DNA of 11,361 nt from positions 1-11,361 of the forward strand of contig CAJMPE010000053.1 of the NCBI GenBank assembly GCA_905215275.1, given 5' to 3'. The DNA is from an uncultured bacterium (GTDB lineage Bacteria > Actinomycetota > Coriobacteriia > Coriobacteriales > Coriobacteriaceae). The notes under the pieces were generated by a model that saw only the letters and a list, made by a program, of their open reading frames with translations, was not told where the DNA came from and did not search any database. This document shows, piece after piece, positions 1-5,545 of this stretch; positions within the stretch are counted from its first letter, which is position 1, and every line of letters starts with the position of its first letter. Made by a program: the position numbers and the translations under genes.

Positions 1-350
1 GCCTTTACCCGCGGGGAAAGACCAAAACTGCCGCCGATGATAAAGCTCAGGCAGCCGCTTTTTTGGGCGGAGGAGGAAATGAGCTGCGCCAGCTGCGGGG
101 AGGAGAGCATCTCTCCCTCGATACACAAGGGAAAAATGAGGCCGGCGGCTTTTTTGAGGATACGGTTTCCCTCCTCCTCCAGGCCGCGGGCGATTTCGGC
201 CTCGGAGGGATTATCAGGCAAGCGATATTCCTCCAGCTCGATGATCTCGAACCGGCAGTAGGCACCCAGGCGCTTTTGGTACTCGGCGATGCCCTGCCGC
301 ATCCAATCCTCCTTCACTTTGCCGATGGCAATAACCTGTATTTTCAGCAT
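1..350 (-). CDS. rlmH: RlmH, 23S rRNA pseudouridine-1915 N3-methyltransferase, cut by the window edge (3' end missing)
   Basis: Reading the minus strand from an ATG at 350-348 gives 116 open codons up to the edge with no stop. The protein begins MLKIQVIAIGKVKEDWM and contains LCIEGEMLSSPQLAQLI and IIGGSFGLSPRV; the IGGSxGL stretch is the SAM-binding glycine-rich loop of the SPOUT-class RlmH family. Family members are about 155-160 residues, so roughly 40 C-terminal residues lie outside the window. The enzyme methylates N3 of pseudouridine 1915 in helix 69 of 23S rRNA on assembled ribosomes. The start is fixed by a strong ribosome binding site, AGGAGGAAG, six bases or so before the ATG. It lies about 100 bases downstream of the metallo-hydrolase gene on the same strand; yycJ/walJ and rlmH are also close neighbours in Bacillus, which supports both calls. 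The identification is firm; the source organism is inferred to be clostridial. Confidence 0.93.
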   Translation of the reverse strand, partial: MLKIQVIAIGKVKEDWMRQGIAEYQKRLGAYCRFEIIELEEYRLPDNPSEAEIARGLEEEGNRILKKAAGLIFPLCIEGEMLSSPQLAQLISSSAQKSGCLSFIIGGSFGLSPRVK

Positions 351-451
351 TCTACTTCCTCCTCAAGCACGGAGCATTGGATTGGGGCGGATCCGCGGTG
401 CAGACCGACGGTGACGCTTCCGCCGCGATGGTCTGTATTTACAGTATCTCC

Positions 452-1117
452 TTAGAAGCGGATCATCTGACCGGGGCAATCCCGTGGAGCGATCCACAGG
501 CGGTAGTCCCGGTCCGGCTGCATCCCCGCGGCGGAAAGGGCCGCTTCGGCATTGCTGCGGGCGAGGGCCGGGGTATTGCTTTCCCGGCTTAAATGTGCCA
601 ACACAAAGTGAGATGTACCGCATTTGGCCAGTTCCGTTACGGTGCGGGCCGCCTCGGCATTGGAAAGGTGGCCGTACTCCGAGCGGATGCGCTGTTTGAG
701 ATAGTAGGGATAGCCGCAATTGAGCAGGACGGAGTCCTCGTAATTGGACTCCAGCACGGCGAGGTGGCAGCCTCGCAGGTGCTCCCACACTGTGGGGGTA
801 ACAAGGCCCAGGTCGGTAACGAAGCCGATGGTGCGGCTGCCGGCCGGGATGCGGAAGCCGCAGGAATCGGAGGCATCATGTTGAGTGGCGAAGGGCTGCA
901 CCTGCATTCCGGCCACCTCCTGTATCTCCTCCAGCGGGAGCAGGCGGGTGGTGGGCTCCACCATCGCCGCCAGGCGCTCCAGTGTGCCTGCGGTGGCATA
1001 GACCGGGATGCTGAGCTGCTTGGCCAGCACCCGCAGGCCGGCCACATGGTCGGCATGATCGTGGGTGATGAGGATACCGCGCAGGCCGGCGGGATCGATG
1101 CCGGCATCGCACAGCTC
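452..1117 (-). CDS. YycJ/WalJ-like metallo-beta-lactamase-fold hydrolase, N-terminus missing at the junction
   Basis: The minus-strand frame ending in TAA at 454-452 reads upstream through an apparent GTG at 1045 into DAGIDPAGLRGILITHDHADH. The HxHxDH motif THDHADH (about 1046-1066) is the metal-binding signature of the metallo-beta-lactamase fold, so the GTG is an internal valine and not the start. Further on, VTDLGLVTP supplies the later metal-ligand aspartate region, and LAHLSRESNTP the late metal-binding histidine region typical of YycJ/WalJ proteins, which are presumed nucleases or phosphodiesterases. The C-terminus LWIAPRDCPGQMIRF looks intact. The usual first 30-40 residues, with the opening beta strands and the ID-G motif, are absent because the frame runs into the importer gene around 1091-1120. 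Coordinates at the 5' end are therefore approximate. rlmH follows on the same strand, as is common in Bacillota. The family is sure; the cellular role is not. Confidence 0.85.
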   Translation of the reverse strand, partial: ELCDAGIDPAGLRGILITHDHADHVAGLRVLAKQLSIPVYATAGTLERLAAMVEPTTRLLPLEEIQEVAGMQVQPFATQHDASDSCGFRIPAGSRTIGFVTDLGLVTPTVWEHLRGCHLAVLESNYEDSVLLNCGYPYYLKQRIRSEYGHLSNAEAARTVTELAKCGTSHFVLAHLSRESNTPALARSNAEAALSAAGMQPDRDYRLWIAPRDCPGQMIRF

Positions 1118-1120
1118 CTG
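1091..1120. other. Junction between two unrelated DNA blocks (head-to-head truncation of two genes)
   Basis: To the left, minus-strand codons read as a metallo-hydrolase up to about ELCDAGIDPAGL. To the right, plus-strand codons read as a solute-binding protein from about IAQLLSNYIL. Both proteins lose their N-terminal segments here, and no start codon, promoter or terminator for either is present. The break cannot be placed to the base because roughly 1100-1117 is plausible in both genes, which suggests a short shared sequence at the join. A chimeric assembly is the most economical explanation; a genuine inversion or recombination cannot be excluded from sequence alone. Confidence 0.75.
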
Positions 1121-1735
1121 TCCAACTACATCCTGGGCGAGAACAAGGTCGAGATCACCCAGGTGACCTCGGACACGCGCGAGTCCGTCCTGCAGAACGG
1201 CCAGGTCGATGCCGTCTTTGCCACCTACACCATCACTGACGAGCGCAAGAAGCTCGTCTCCTTCGCCGGCCCCTACTACTACACGCAGCAGGCCATTCTG
1301 GTGCTCGCCGATAACGACGACATCAAGAGCGTCGACGACCTGGCCGACAAGAACGTCGCCGTCCAGTCCGGCTCCAACGGCCCCGCCATCCTGGAGGAGT
1401 TCGCTCCCAAGGCCAGCCAGCAGGAGTTCAAGACCGACGAGGAGGCCCGCCAGGCACTCCAGCAGGGTCGCGTTGACGCCTACGTCATCGATAACAACAT
1501 GCAGCAGAGCGCCCTGGTCCGCGAGCCCGGCAAGTACAAGATCGCCGGCAAGCCCTTCGGCAGCAAGGAGCCCTACGGCATCGGCCTGCCGCTCGATTCC
1601 GACGGCGTCGCCTTTGTCAACGACTTCCTTAAGAAGATCGAGGACGACGGCACCTGGACCAAGCTGTGGCAGATCTGCATCGGCGACCGTACGGGCGACA
1701 CCAATGTTCCCGAGCTGCCCGAGATCGGCGCCTAG
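1097..1735 (+). CDS. Family 3 extracellular solute-binding protein of a polar amino acid ABC importer, N-terminus missing
   Basis: The frame ending in TAG at 1733-1735 reads IAQLLSNYILG, then TITDERKKLVSFAGPYY, the family 3 (SBP_bac_3) signature in which an arginine and a downstream F-x-x-PY stretch form the amino acid pocket. DLADKNVAVQSGSNGP matches the second-lobe strand and ligand-binding turn, and GRVDAYVIDNN the hinge return. About 210 residues remain of the usual 260-300; the signal peptide, the lipobox cysteine and the first strands of lobe 1 are gone at the junction. The protein would capture an amino acid outside the membrane and deliver it to the two permeases encoded directly downstream. 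The substrate is not readable from sequence; glutamate, glutamine or another polar amino acid fits the permease and ATPase families. As it stands in this window the gene is broken, although it is probably intact in the source genome. Confidence 0.88.
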   Translation, partial: DAGIAQLLSNYILGENKVEITQVTSDTRESVLQNGQVDAVFATYTITDERKKLVSFAGPYYYTQQAILVLADNDDIKSVDDLADKNVAVQSGSNGPAILEEFAPKASQQEFKTDEEARQALQQGRVDAYVIDNNMQQSALVREPGKYKIAGKPFGSKEPYGIGLPLDSDGVAFVNDFLKKIEDDGTWTKLWQICIGDRTGDTNVPELPEIGA

Positions 1736-1823
1736 GCAGCGAGCCTGGTAACGGCCGCAACGAAACCATATGGAAACGCATGATGCGCTTTATTGCGGTA
1801 AACTGTTTCCTCACTGAGTTGTC

Positions 1824-1853
1824 GGGGCTTCCGTACACACGGGAGCCCCTTTC
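1824..1853 (+). terminator. Intercistronic hairpin between binding protein and permease genes
   Basis: GGGGCT (1824-1829) pairs with AGCCCC (1844-1849) and CCGT with ACGG, with one T-G pair between them and an ACAC loop, followed by TTTCCTT. The short, interrupted T run suggests partial termination or protection of the upstream mRNA 3' end. Such hairpins between a binding-protein gene and its permease genes are known to give more binding protein than membrane components. It ends about 20 bases before the permease start, so it may also affect the permease ribosome binding site region. Confidence 0.6.
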
Positions 1854-1873
1854 CTTATCGGCAGGAGGTCCGC

Positions 1874-2533
1874 ATGAGTCTCTCCGGACTCTGGTCGCTC
1901 TATGGCCAGAACTATATCGACGCGCTGCTAGCGACCTGGGGCATGACGCTTGAGTCGTTTGCCATCGCCATGGTGCTGGCCGTCGCCGTCACCGTGATGC
2001 GCGTGTCGCCGCTCAAGCCGCTGCGCGTCTTTGGCGACCTGTATGTTCAGGTCTTCCGTAACATCCCCGGCATCGCGCTGCTCATCATCGTCGTCTACGC
2101 ACTGCCGCCGCTCAAGGTCGTCCTGCCCTACCGCACCTGCGTTATCGTCGCCACGGTCCTTTTGGGCTCGGCCTTTGGCTCCGAAAACTTTATGAGCGGC
2201 ATCAACACCGTCGGCGTCGGTCAGGTCGAAGCCGCACGTTCGCTCGGCATGAGTTTCAGCCGTATCCTCGCCAAGATCGTGATTCCGCAGGCGCTGCGCT
2301 CGAGCGTGTTGCCCATGACCAACCTCTTTATCGCCGTCATGCTCACCACCGCACTCGGCAGCCAGGTGCCGCTTAAACCGCAGGAGCTCACCGGCGTGGT
2401 GAGCTACATCAACACGCGCTCGCTCGGCGGCGTCGCCGCGTTCTTTATCTCGGCGCTCGGCTACCTGGGCACAGCCTTTGTGGTGAGCCACATTGGCAAC
2501 CACATCGATAAGAAGGTGAGGATCCTCCGATGA
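1874..2533 (+). CDS. Polar amino acid ABC importer permease, first subunit (HisM/GlnP family)
   Basis: This 219-residue membrane protein has several hydrophobic segments (about residues 25-45, 60-80, 88-105, 148-165 and 185-205) and the cytoplasmic EAA loop EAARSLGMSFSRI at 119-131 ending in the I-PQA motif, which contacts the ATPase. The stretch QVFRNIPGIALL at 59-70 matches the conserved FRxxP region of the His/Glu/Gln/Arg permease family. The start is set by AGGAGG at 1863-1868, five bases before the ATG. Its TGA overlaps the ATG of the second permease in an ATGA arrangement, which implies translational coupling and a heteromeric channel like HisQM or the actinobacterial GluCD pair. In the membrane it would form half of the translocation path. 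The amino acid transported cannot be told from this protein. Confidence 0.92.
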   Translation: MSLSGLWSLYGQNYIDALLATWGMTLESFAIAMVLAVAVTVMRVSPLKPLRVFGDLYVQVFRNIPGIALLIIVVYALPPLKVVLPYRTCVIVATVLLGSAFGSENFMSGINTVGVGQVEAARSLGMSFSRILAKIVIPQALRSSVLPMTNLFIAVMLTTALGSQVPLKPQELTGVVSYINTRSLGGVAAFFISALGYLGTAFVVSHIGNHIDKKVRILR

Positions 2534-3363
2534 GCAAGCACTCCTCCCCTGCGCTTACCATGCGCGATGCGCTCTACGAGGCTCCCGGCCCCAAGATGCG
2601 CGCCAAGATTCGCATCGGCACCGCCATCTCGCTTGTTGCCGTGGCCGCACTCGTCGTCCTGGTACTGCAGCGCTTTTATGTGACCGGCCAGCTTTCGGTC
2701 CACTATTGGTATTTCTTTACGCACCTCACCACCTGGAAGTTCCTGCTTGCCGGCTTTGAGGGCACCGTTAAAGTCGCACTCACCGCTGGCGCCATCGCAC
2801 TGGTGCTGGGCCTAGGCCTTATGCTCGGCCGCACCAGCGACATTAAGCCGCTGCAGCTGGTCTGCCGCGTGCTCACCGATTTCTTCCGCGGCGTGCCGAG
2901 TCTGCTGTTCATCTACTTCTTCTTTTTGGTGCTGCCCCAGTACAAGATCGCGCTGCCGTCGTTTTGGATGCTCACGCTTCCCGTCGCGCTCGCTGCAGCC
3001 GGCGTGCTAGCTGAGATTTTCCGCGCCGGCGTCAACGCCGTACCGCGCGGCCAGGTCGAGGCGGCCCAGGCGCTCGGTCTCTCCAAGGCTAAAATCACCT
3101 TTAAAATCGTGCTGCCGCAGGCTATTCGATTTATCATTCCGTCGTTGATTTCGCAGCTCGTGGTCGTAGTCAAAGACACCACCGTCGCCTACGTGGTGAG
3201 CTACCCCGACCTCATGCAAAACGCCCGCGTGCTCATTACCAACTACGACGCTCTCGTGTCGGTCTACTTGGTAATCGCGGTCATCTATATCCTCATCAAC
3301 GTCGCAATCAACAAGGCTGCTGTCTACGTTTCGCACAAGACCGGCGCGACCATCATCCGCTAA
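2530..3363 (+). CDS. Polar amino acid ABC importer permease, second subunit (HisM/GlnP family)
   Basis: The 277-residue protein starts with a polar cytoplasmic stretch of about 30 residues, then hydrophobic segments near 31-48, 80-99, 125-137, 147-162, 205-225 and 244-262. The family marker DFFRGVPSLLFIYF lies at 117-130 and the EAA loop EAAQALGLSKAKI at 177-189, followed by IVLPQA at 193-198. The extra N-terminal helix before the transport core is common in the GluD-type partner of actinobacterial glutamate importers. Its start overlaps the stop of the first permease by four bases and there is no separate strong ribosome binding site, so coupled translation is likely. Together with the first permease it would form the channel that the ATPase at 3400-4164 powers. 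Confidence 0.92.
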   Translation: MSKHSSPALTMRDALYEAPGPKMRAKIRIGTAISLVAVAALVVLVLQRFYVTGQLSVHYWYFFTHLTTWKFLLAGFEGTVKVALTAGAIALVLGLGLMLGRTSDIKPLQLVCRVLTDFFRGVPSLLFIYFFFLVLPQYKIALPSFWMLTLPVALAAAGVLAEIFRAGVNAVPRGQVEAAQALGLSKAKITFKIVLPQAIRFIIPSLISQLVVVVKDTTVAYVVSYPDLMQNARVLITNYDALVSVYLVIAVIYILINVAINKAAVYVSHKTGATIIR

Positions 3364-3399
3364 CGCTTTACCATTTCGAGTCATAAGGAGCCGAGCACC

Positions 3400-4164
3400 A
3401 TGGCACAGAGCACCTCTACCACCGGCAATCAGCCGCTGATCGAGCTCAAGCACGTCGATAAGCACTATGGCGACCTGCACGTTCTCAACGACATCAATCT
3501 CTCGGTCGACCGCGGCGAGGTCGTCGTGGTGATTGGCCCCTCGGGCTCGGGCAAGTCGACCATGTGCCGCACCATCAACCGCCTGGAAACCATCGACTCA
3601 GGCGAGATCCTCATCGAGGGCGAGCCCCTGCCGCAGGAAGGCAAGGATCTTGCCCGCATGCGTGCCGAGCTGGGCATGGTGTTCCAACAGTTCAACCTGT
3701 TTGCACATATGACGGTGCTGCAGAACGTCATGCTGGGGCCGGTCGACGTGCTGGGCGTGTCCAAGGAGGAGGCTCGCGAGCGTGCCATGGACCTGCTGAG
3801 CCGCGTGGGCGTGGCCGAGCAGGCCGACAAGGTGCCCGCACAGCTTTCGGGCGGCCAACAGCAGCGCGTGGCCATCGCCCGTTCACTCGCCATGCAGCCC
3901 AAGGCCATGCTCTTTGACGAGCCCACAAGCGCCCTTGACCCCGAGATGATCAATGAGGTGCTCGAGGTCATGGTGCGCTTGGCGCAGCAGGGCATGACGA
4001 TGATCGTCATCACGCACGAGATGAACTTTGCCCGCCGCGTAGCCGACCGCGTCGTCTTTATGGCCGACGGCCAGATCGTGGAAACCGGCACGCCCGACGA
4101 GTTCTTCGACCATCCCCAGACCAAGCGCGCCCAGGACTTCCTCAACTCCATCAAGGGCCACTAA
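3400..4164 (+). CDS. Polar amino acid ABC importer ATP-binding protein (GlnQ/HisP family)
   Basis: All nucleotide-binding motifs are present in this 254-residue protein: Walker A GPSGSGKST (47-55), Q-loop VFQQFN (94-99), signature LSGGQQQR (149-156), Walker B MLFDEPTSALD (170-180) and the switch histidine in ITHEMNFA (204-211). These, and the full length, match the GlnQ/HisP/GluA class, with no sign of defect. It would sit on the cytoplasmic face of the two permeases and couple ATP hydrolysis to amino acid uptake. AAGGAG at 3385-3390 lies nine bases before the ATG. A gap of 36 bases after the second permease with no terminator supports one operon. GlnQ is the usual annotation name for this class, but the substrate is unproven, so no symbol is given. 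Confidence 0.95.
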   Translation: MAQSTSTTGNQPLIELKHVDKHYGDLHVLNDINLSVDRGEVVVVIGPSGSGKSTMCRTINRLETIDSGEILIEGEPLPQEGKDLARMRAELGMVFQQFNLFAHMTVLQNVMLGPVDVLGVSKEEARERAMDLLSRVGVAEQADKVPAQLSGGQQQRVAIARSLAMQPKAMLFDEPTSALDPEMINEVLEVMVRLAQQGMTMIVITHEMNFARRVADRVVFMADGQIVETGTPDEFFDHPQTKRAQDFLNSIKGH

Positions 4165-4175
4165 CCAGCCACCCC

Positions 4176-4207
4176 GTGGGACAAATTCATCGGAAGTGTT
4201 GTCCCAC
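4176..4207. repeat. Perfect 9-bp inverted repeat downstream of the ATPase gene
   Basis: GTGGGACAA at 4176-4184 and TTGTCCCAC at 4199-4207 pair exactly around a 14-base loop. No T run follows on either strand, so a standard intrinsic terminator is unlikely. It may be an mRNA 3' stabiliser, a dispersed palindromic element or an operator for the downstream amidotransferase gene. Its presence also argues that translation of that gene does not begin at the ATG-like in-frame position near 4176. Confidence 0.6.
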
Positions 4208-4250
4208 ATCTCCCATGCGCCCTGTCACCTTCAGATCGAAAGCAACACCT

Positions 4251-5060
4251 ATGATCGGAACTCGTACTTCATCGTCATACACCCCGCATGTCGACGTCGC
4301 CCCCGCCGACCGTCCGCTCATCCTCGTCGCGCCGCGTTGGGAAGAGGCAAAGCCTTTTTTGAGCGAGACGCTCTCCCCCAACGAGGAAATCGCAAGTGTC
4401 TTTGTCGATGCCATCCTTGCCGCCGGCGGCCTGCCACTGCAGATGTCTATTACCGAAGACGTCGATGTTATCCGTCATTACGTGGAAATCGCTGACGGTA
4501 TCGCTATTCCCGGCGGCCCGGACGTCAACCCCAAACGCTGGGGCGACGAGCGTCCTTACGACCCCACGCTGTGCTGTGAGATTCGCGACCGTTTTGAGTT
4601 TAAGCTGGTTAACGAGGTGCTTCGCGCCAAGAAGCCGCTCTTTACCACCTGTCGCGGCACGCAGCTGCTCAATGTCGCCACTGGCGGCACCCTGTGCATG
4701 GATGTGCCGAGCCTGGGTGCTCGCGAGGGCCGCACGCAGTGGCGCCACACCCACGTGCTCAACGATCCCGTGCACCCCGTCGAGGTCGTGCCGGGCTCGC
4801 TGCTGGAGCGCGCGGTTGGCGGGCACAGGCTGATCCAGACCAACTCGGCACATCACTGCTGCGTCGACCGTCTGGGTAAAAGCACGCGCTTGGTCGCCAA
4901 GGCAACCGACGGCGTTCCCGAGTGCATCGAGGTCGAAGGCCAGCCTTTCTGCCTGGGCGTGCAATGGCACCCTGAGTACACGTGGAAGACGCTCGAGACC
5001 GACTTTAACCTGTGGAAGTCGTTTGTCGAGGCAGCGGCAAAGGTTAAGCAGGCGCGCTAG
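4251..5060 (+). CDS. PuuD-type class I glutamine amidotransferase (peptidase C26, gamma-glutamyl hydrolase-like)
   Basis: Counting from the ATG at 4251 the protein has 269 residues. PLFTTCRGTQLLNV at 129-142 carries the nucleophile Cys134 in the CRG form typical of peptidase C26. VQWHPEYTW at 237-245 carries His240 and Glu242, completing the triad, and NSAHHCCVD at 198-206 and IPGGPDVNP at 86-94 are the other family landmarks. Characterised relatives such as PuuD hydrolyse gamma-glutamyl-GABA; others act on gamma-glutamyl peptides or folates, all in the cytoplasm. The start at 4251 is chosen because longer in-frame starts at 4176 and 4215 would run through the inverted repeat and have no ribosome binding site, while GAAAG lies about eight bases before 4251; that signal is weak, so the start is moderately sure. 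It lies 86 bases after the importer ATPase and may be co-transcribed, which hints that the importer brings in a glutamate-related substrate. Confidence 0.88.
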   Translation: MIGTRTSSSYTPHVDVAPADRPLILVAPRWEEAKPFLSETLSPNEEIASVFVDAILAAGGLPLQMSITEDVDVIRHYVEIADGIAIPGGPDVNPKRWGDERPYDPTLCCEIRDRFEFKLVNEVLRAKKPLFTTCRGTQLLNVATGGTLCMDVPSLGAREGRTQWRHTHVLNDPVHPVEVVPGSLLERAVGGHRLIQTNSAHHCCVDRLGKSTRLVAKATDGVPECIEVEGQPFCLGVQWHPEYTWKTLETDFNLWKSFVEAAAKVKQAR

Positions 5061-5084
5061 CTCGCGAACCCCACAACAAATAAG

Positions 5085-5124
5085 GGTGCCCCGCCGGCCA
5101 CATGGTCCGACGGGGCACCATTTT
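5085..5124. terminator. Bidirectional intrinsic terminator between convergent genes
   Basis: GGTGCCCCG (5085-5093) pairs with CGGGGCACC (5111-5119), with further imperfect pairing inside, followed by TTTT at 5121-5124 on the plus strand. On the minus strand the hairpin is followed by CTTATTTGTTG, which is also U-rich. It lies between the amidotransferase stop at 5060 and the Hpt gene stop at 5166, so it can end both transcripts. Confidence 0.82.
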
Positions 5125-5165
5125 ACCTATATGCTGCCTGCACGCAGCCCAAGGCCCGCAAGCCC

Positions 5166-5522
5166 TTATTCGGCCGCCTCGCGCAGGGCTGACATCGTTG
5201 CCGCATATTGCTGCTGCAACGCATGCATTCCCTCGCGAGCACCGTCAACGGCATCGGCGCCGCGCAACGCCTCGGTCACCACGACCGCCGGCTCGTACAG
5301 ATTATCGAACCCCAGGTTCTGGCTCACGCCCTTGAGCGTGTGCGCTGCCATAAACGCACCTTCGGCGTCTCCCGCCGCCATGGCGGCCTCCAGCTTGTCC
5401 ATGCTCTCGTCATCCAAAAACTTGAGGGCAAAGCGGGCAAGCATTTCCCCGCCCATCAGCCGAGCGCACGCGTCATCATAATTAGCGCCGATCTTCTCAT
5501 ACGCCTCACGCATGGAAATCAT
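5166..5522 (-). CDS. Hpt-domain histidine phosphotransfer protein
   Basis: This small 118-residue, mostly helical protein is essentially one Hpt domain. The phosphoacceptor motif AHTLKGVSQNLGF lies at 60-72 with the predicted phosphohistidine His61; HxLKG followed by a small residue and a helix is the standard Hpt signature. Such proteins carry a phosphoryl group between a hybrid kinase and a response-regulator receiver domain in the cytoplasm. It follows the GGDEF-receiver-HD-GYP gene by 23 bases on the same strand, and AGGAG (minus strand, 5536-5532) stands nine bases before its ATG, so the two are almost certainly co-transcribed. The receiver domain of that neighbour, with Asp323, is the obvious candidate partner. 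No histidine kinase is in the window, so the phosphate source must be encoded elsewhere. Confidence 0.9.
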   Translation of the reverse strand: MISMREAYEKIGANYDDACARLMGGEMLARFALKFLDDESMDKLEAAMAAGDAEGAFMAAHTLKGVSQNLGFDNLYEPAVVVTEALRGADAVDGAREGMHALQQQYAATMSALREAAE

Positions 5523-5545
5523 GGGTTAAAACTCCTTTGGTCAAA

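Noticed and set aside
351..451. Palindrome GCGGATCCGC in the gap before rlmH
   Set aside because: It is a short self-complementary stretch without T run or promoter context and is likely by chance.
452..1045. GTG at 1045 as the start of the metallo-hydrolase
   Set aside because: The frame continues upstream through the essential THDHADH metal-binding motif, so the GTG is an internal valine and the gene is truncated rather than short.
593..1735. A 380-codon plus-strand open frame that would be one large protein
   Set aside because: Its first 170 codons are the antisense of the metallo-hydrolase gene and only the part from about 1097 resembles a solute-binding protein. The reading frame crosses the junction by chance.
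1928..2503. Long minus-strand open frame opposite the first permease, and similar antisense frames over most genes
   Set aside because: Such frames are expected in GC-rich coding DNA. They have low-complexity composition, no family motif and no ribosome binding site.
4176..4250. Longer N-terminus for the amidotransferase from in-frame starts at 4176 or 4215
   Set aside because: The added residues are not family-like, have no ribosome binding site and overlap a perfect inverted repeat.
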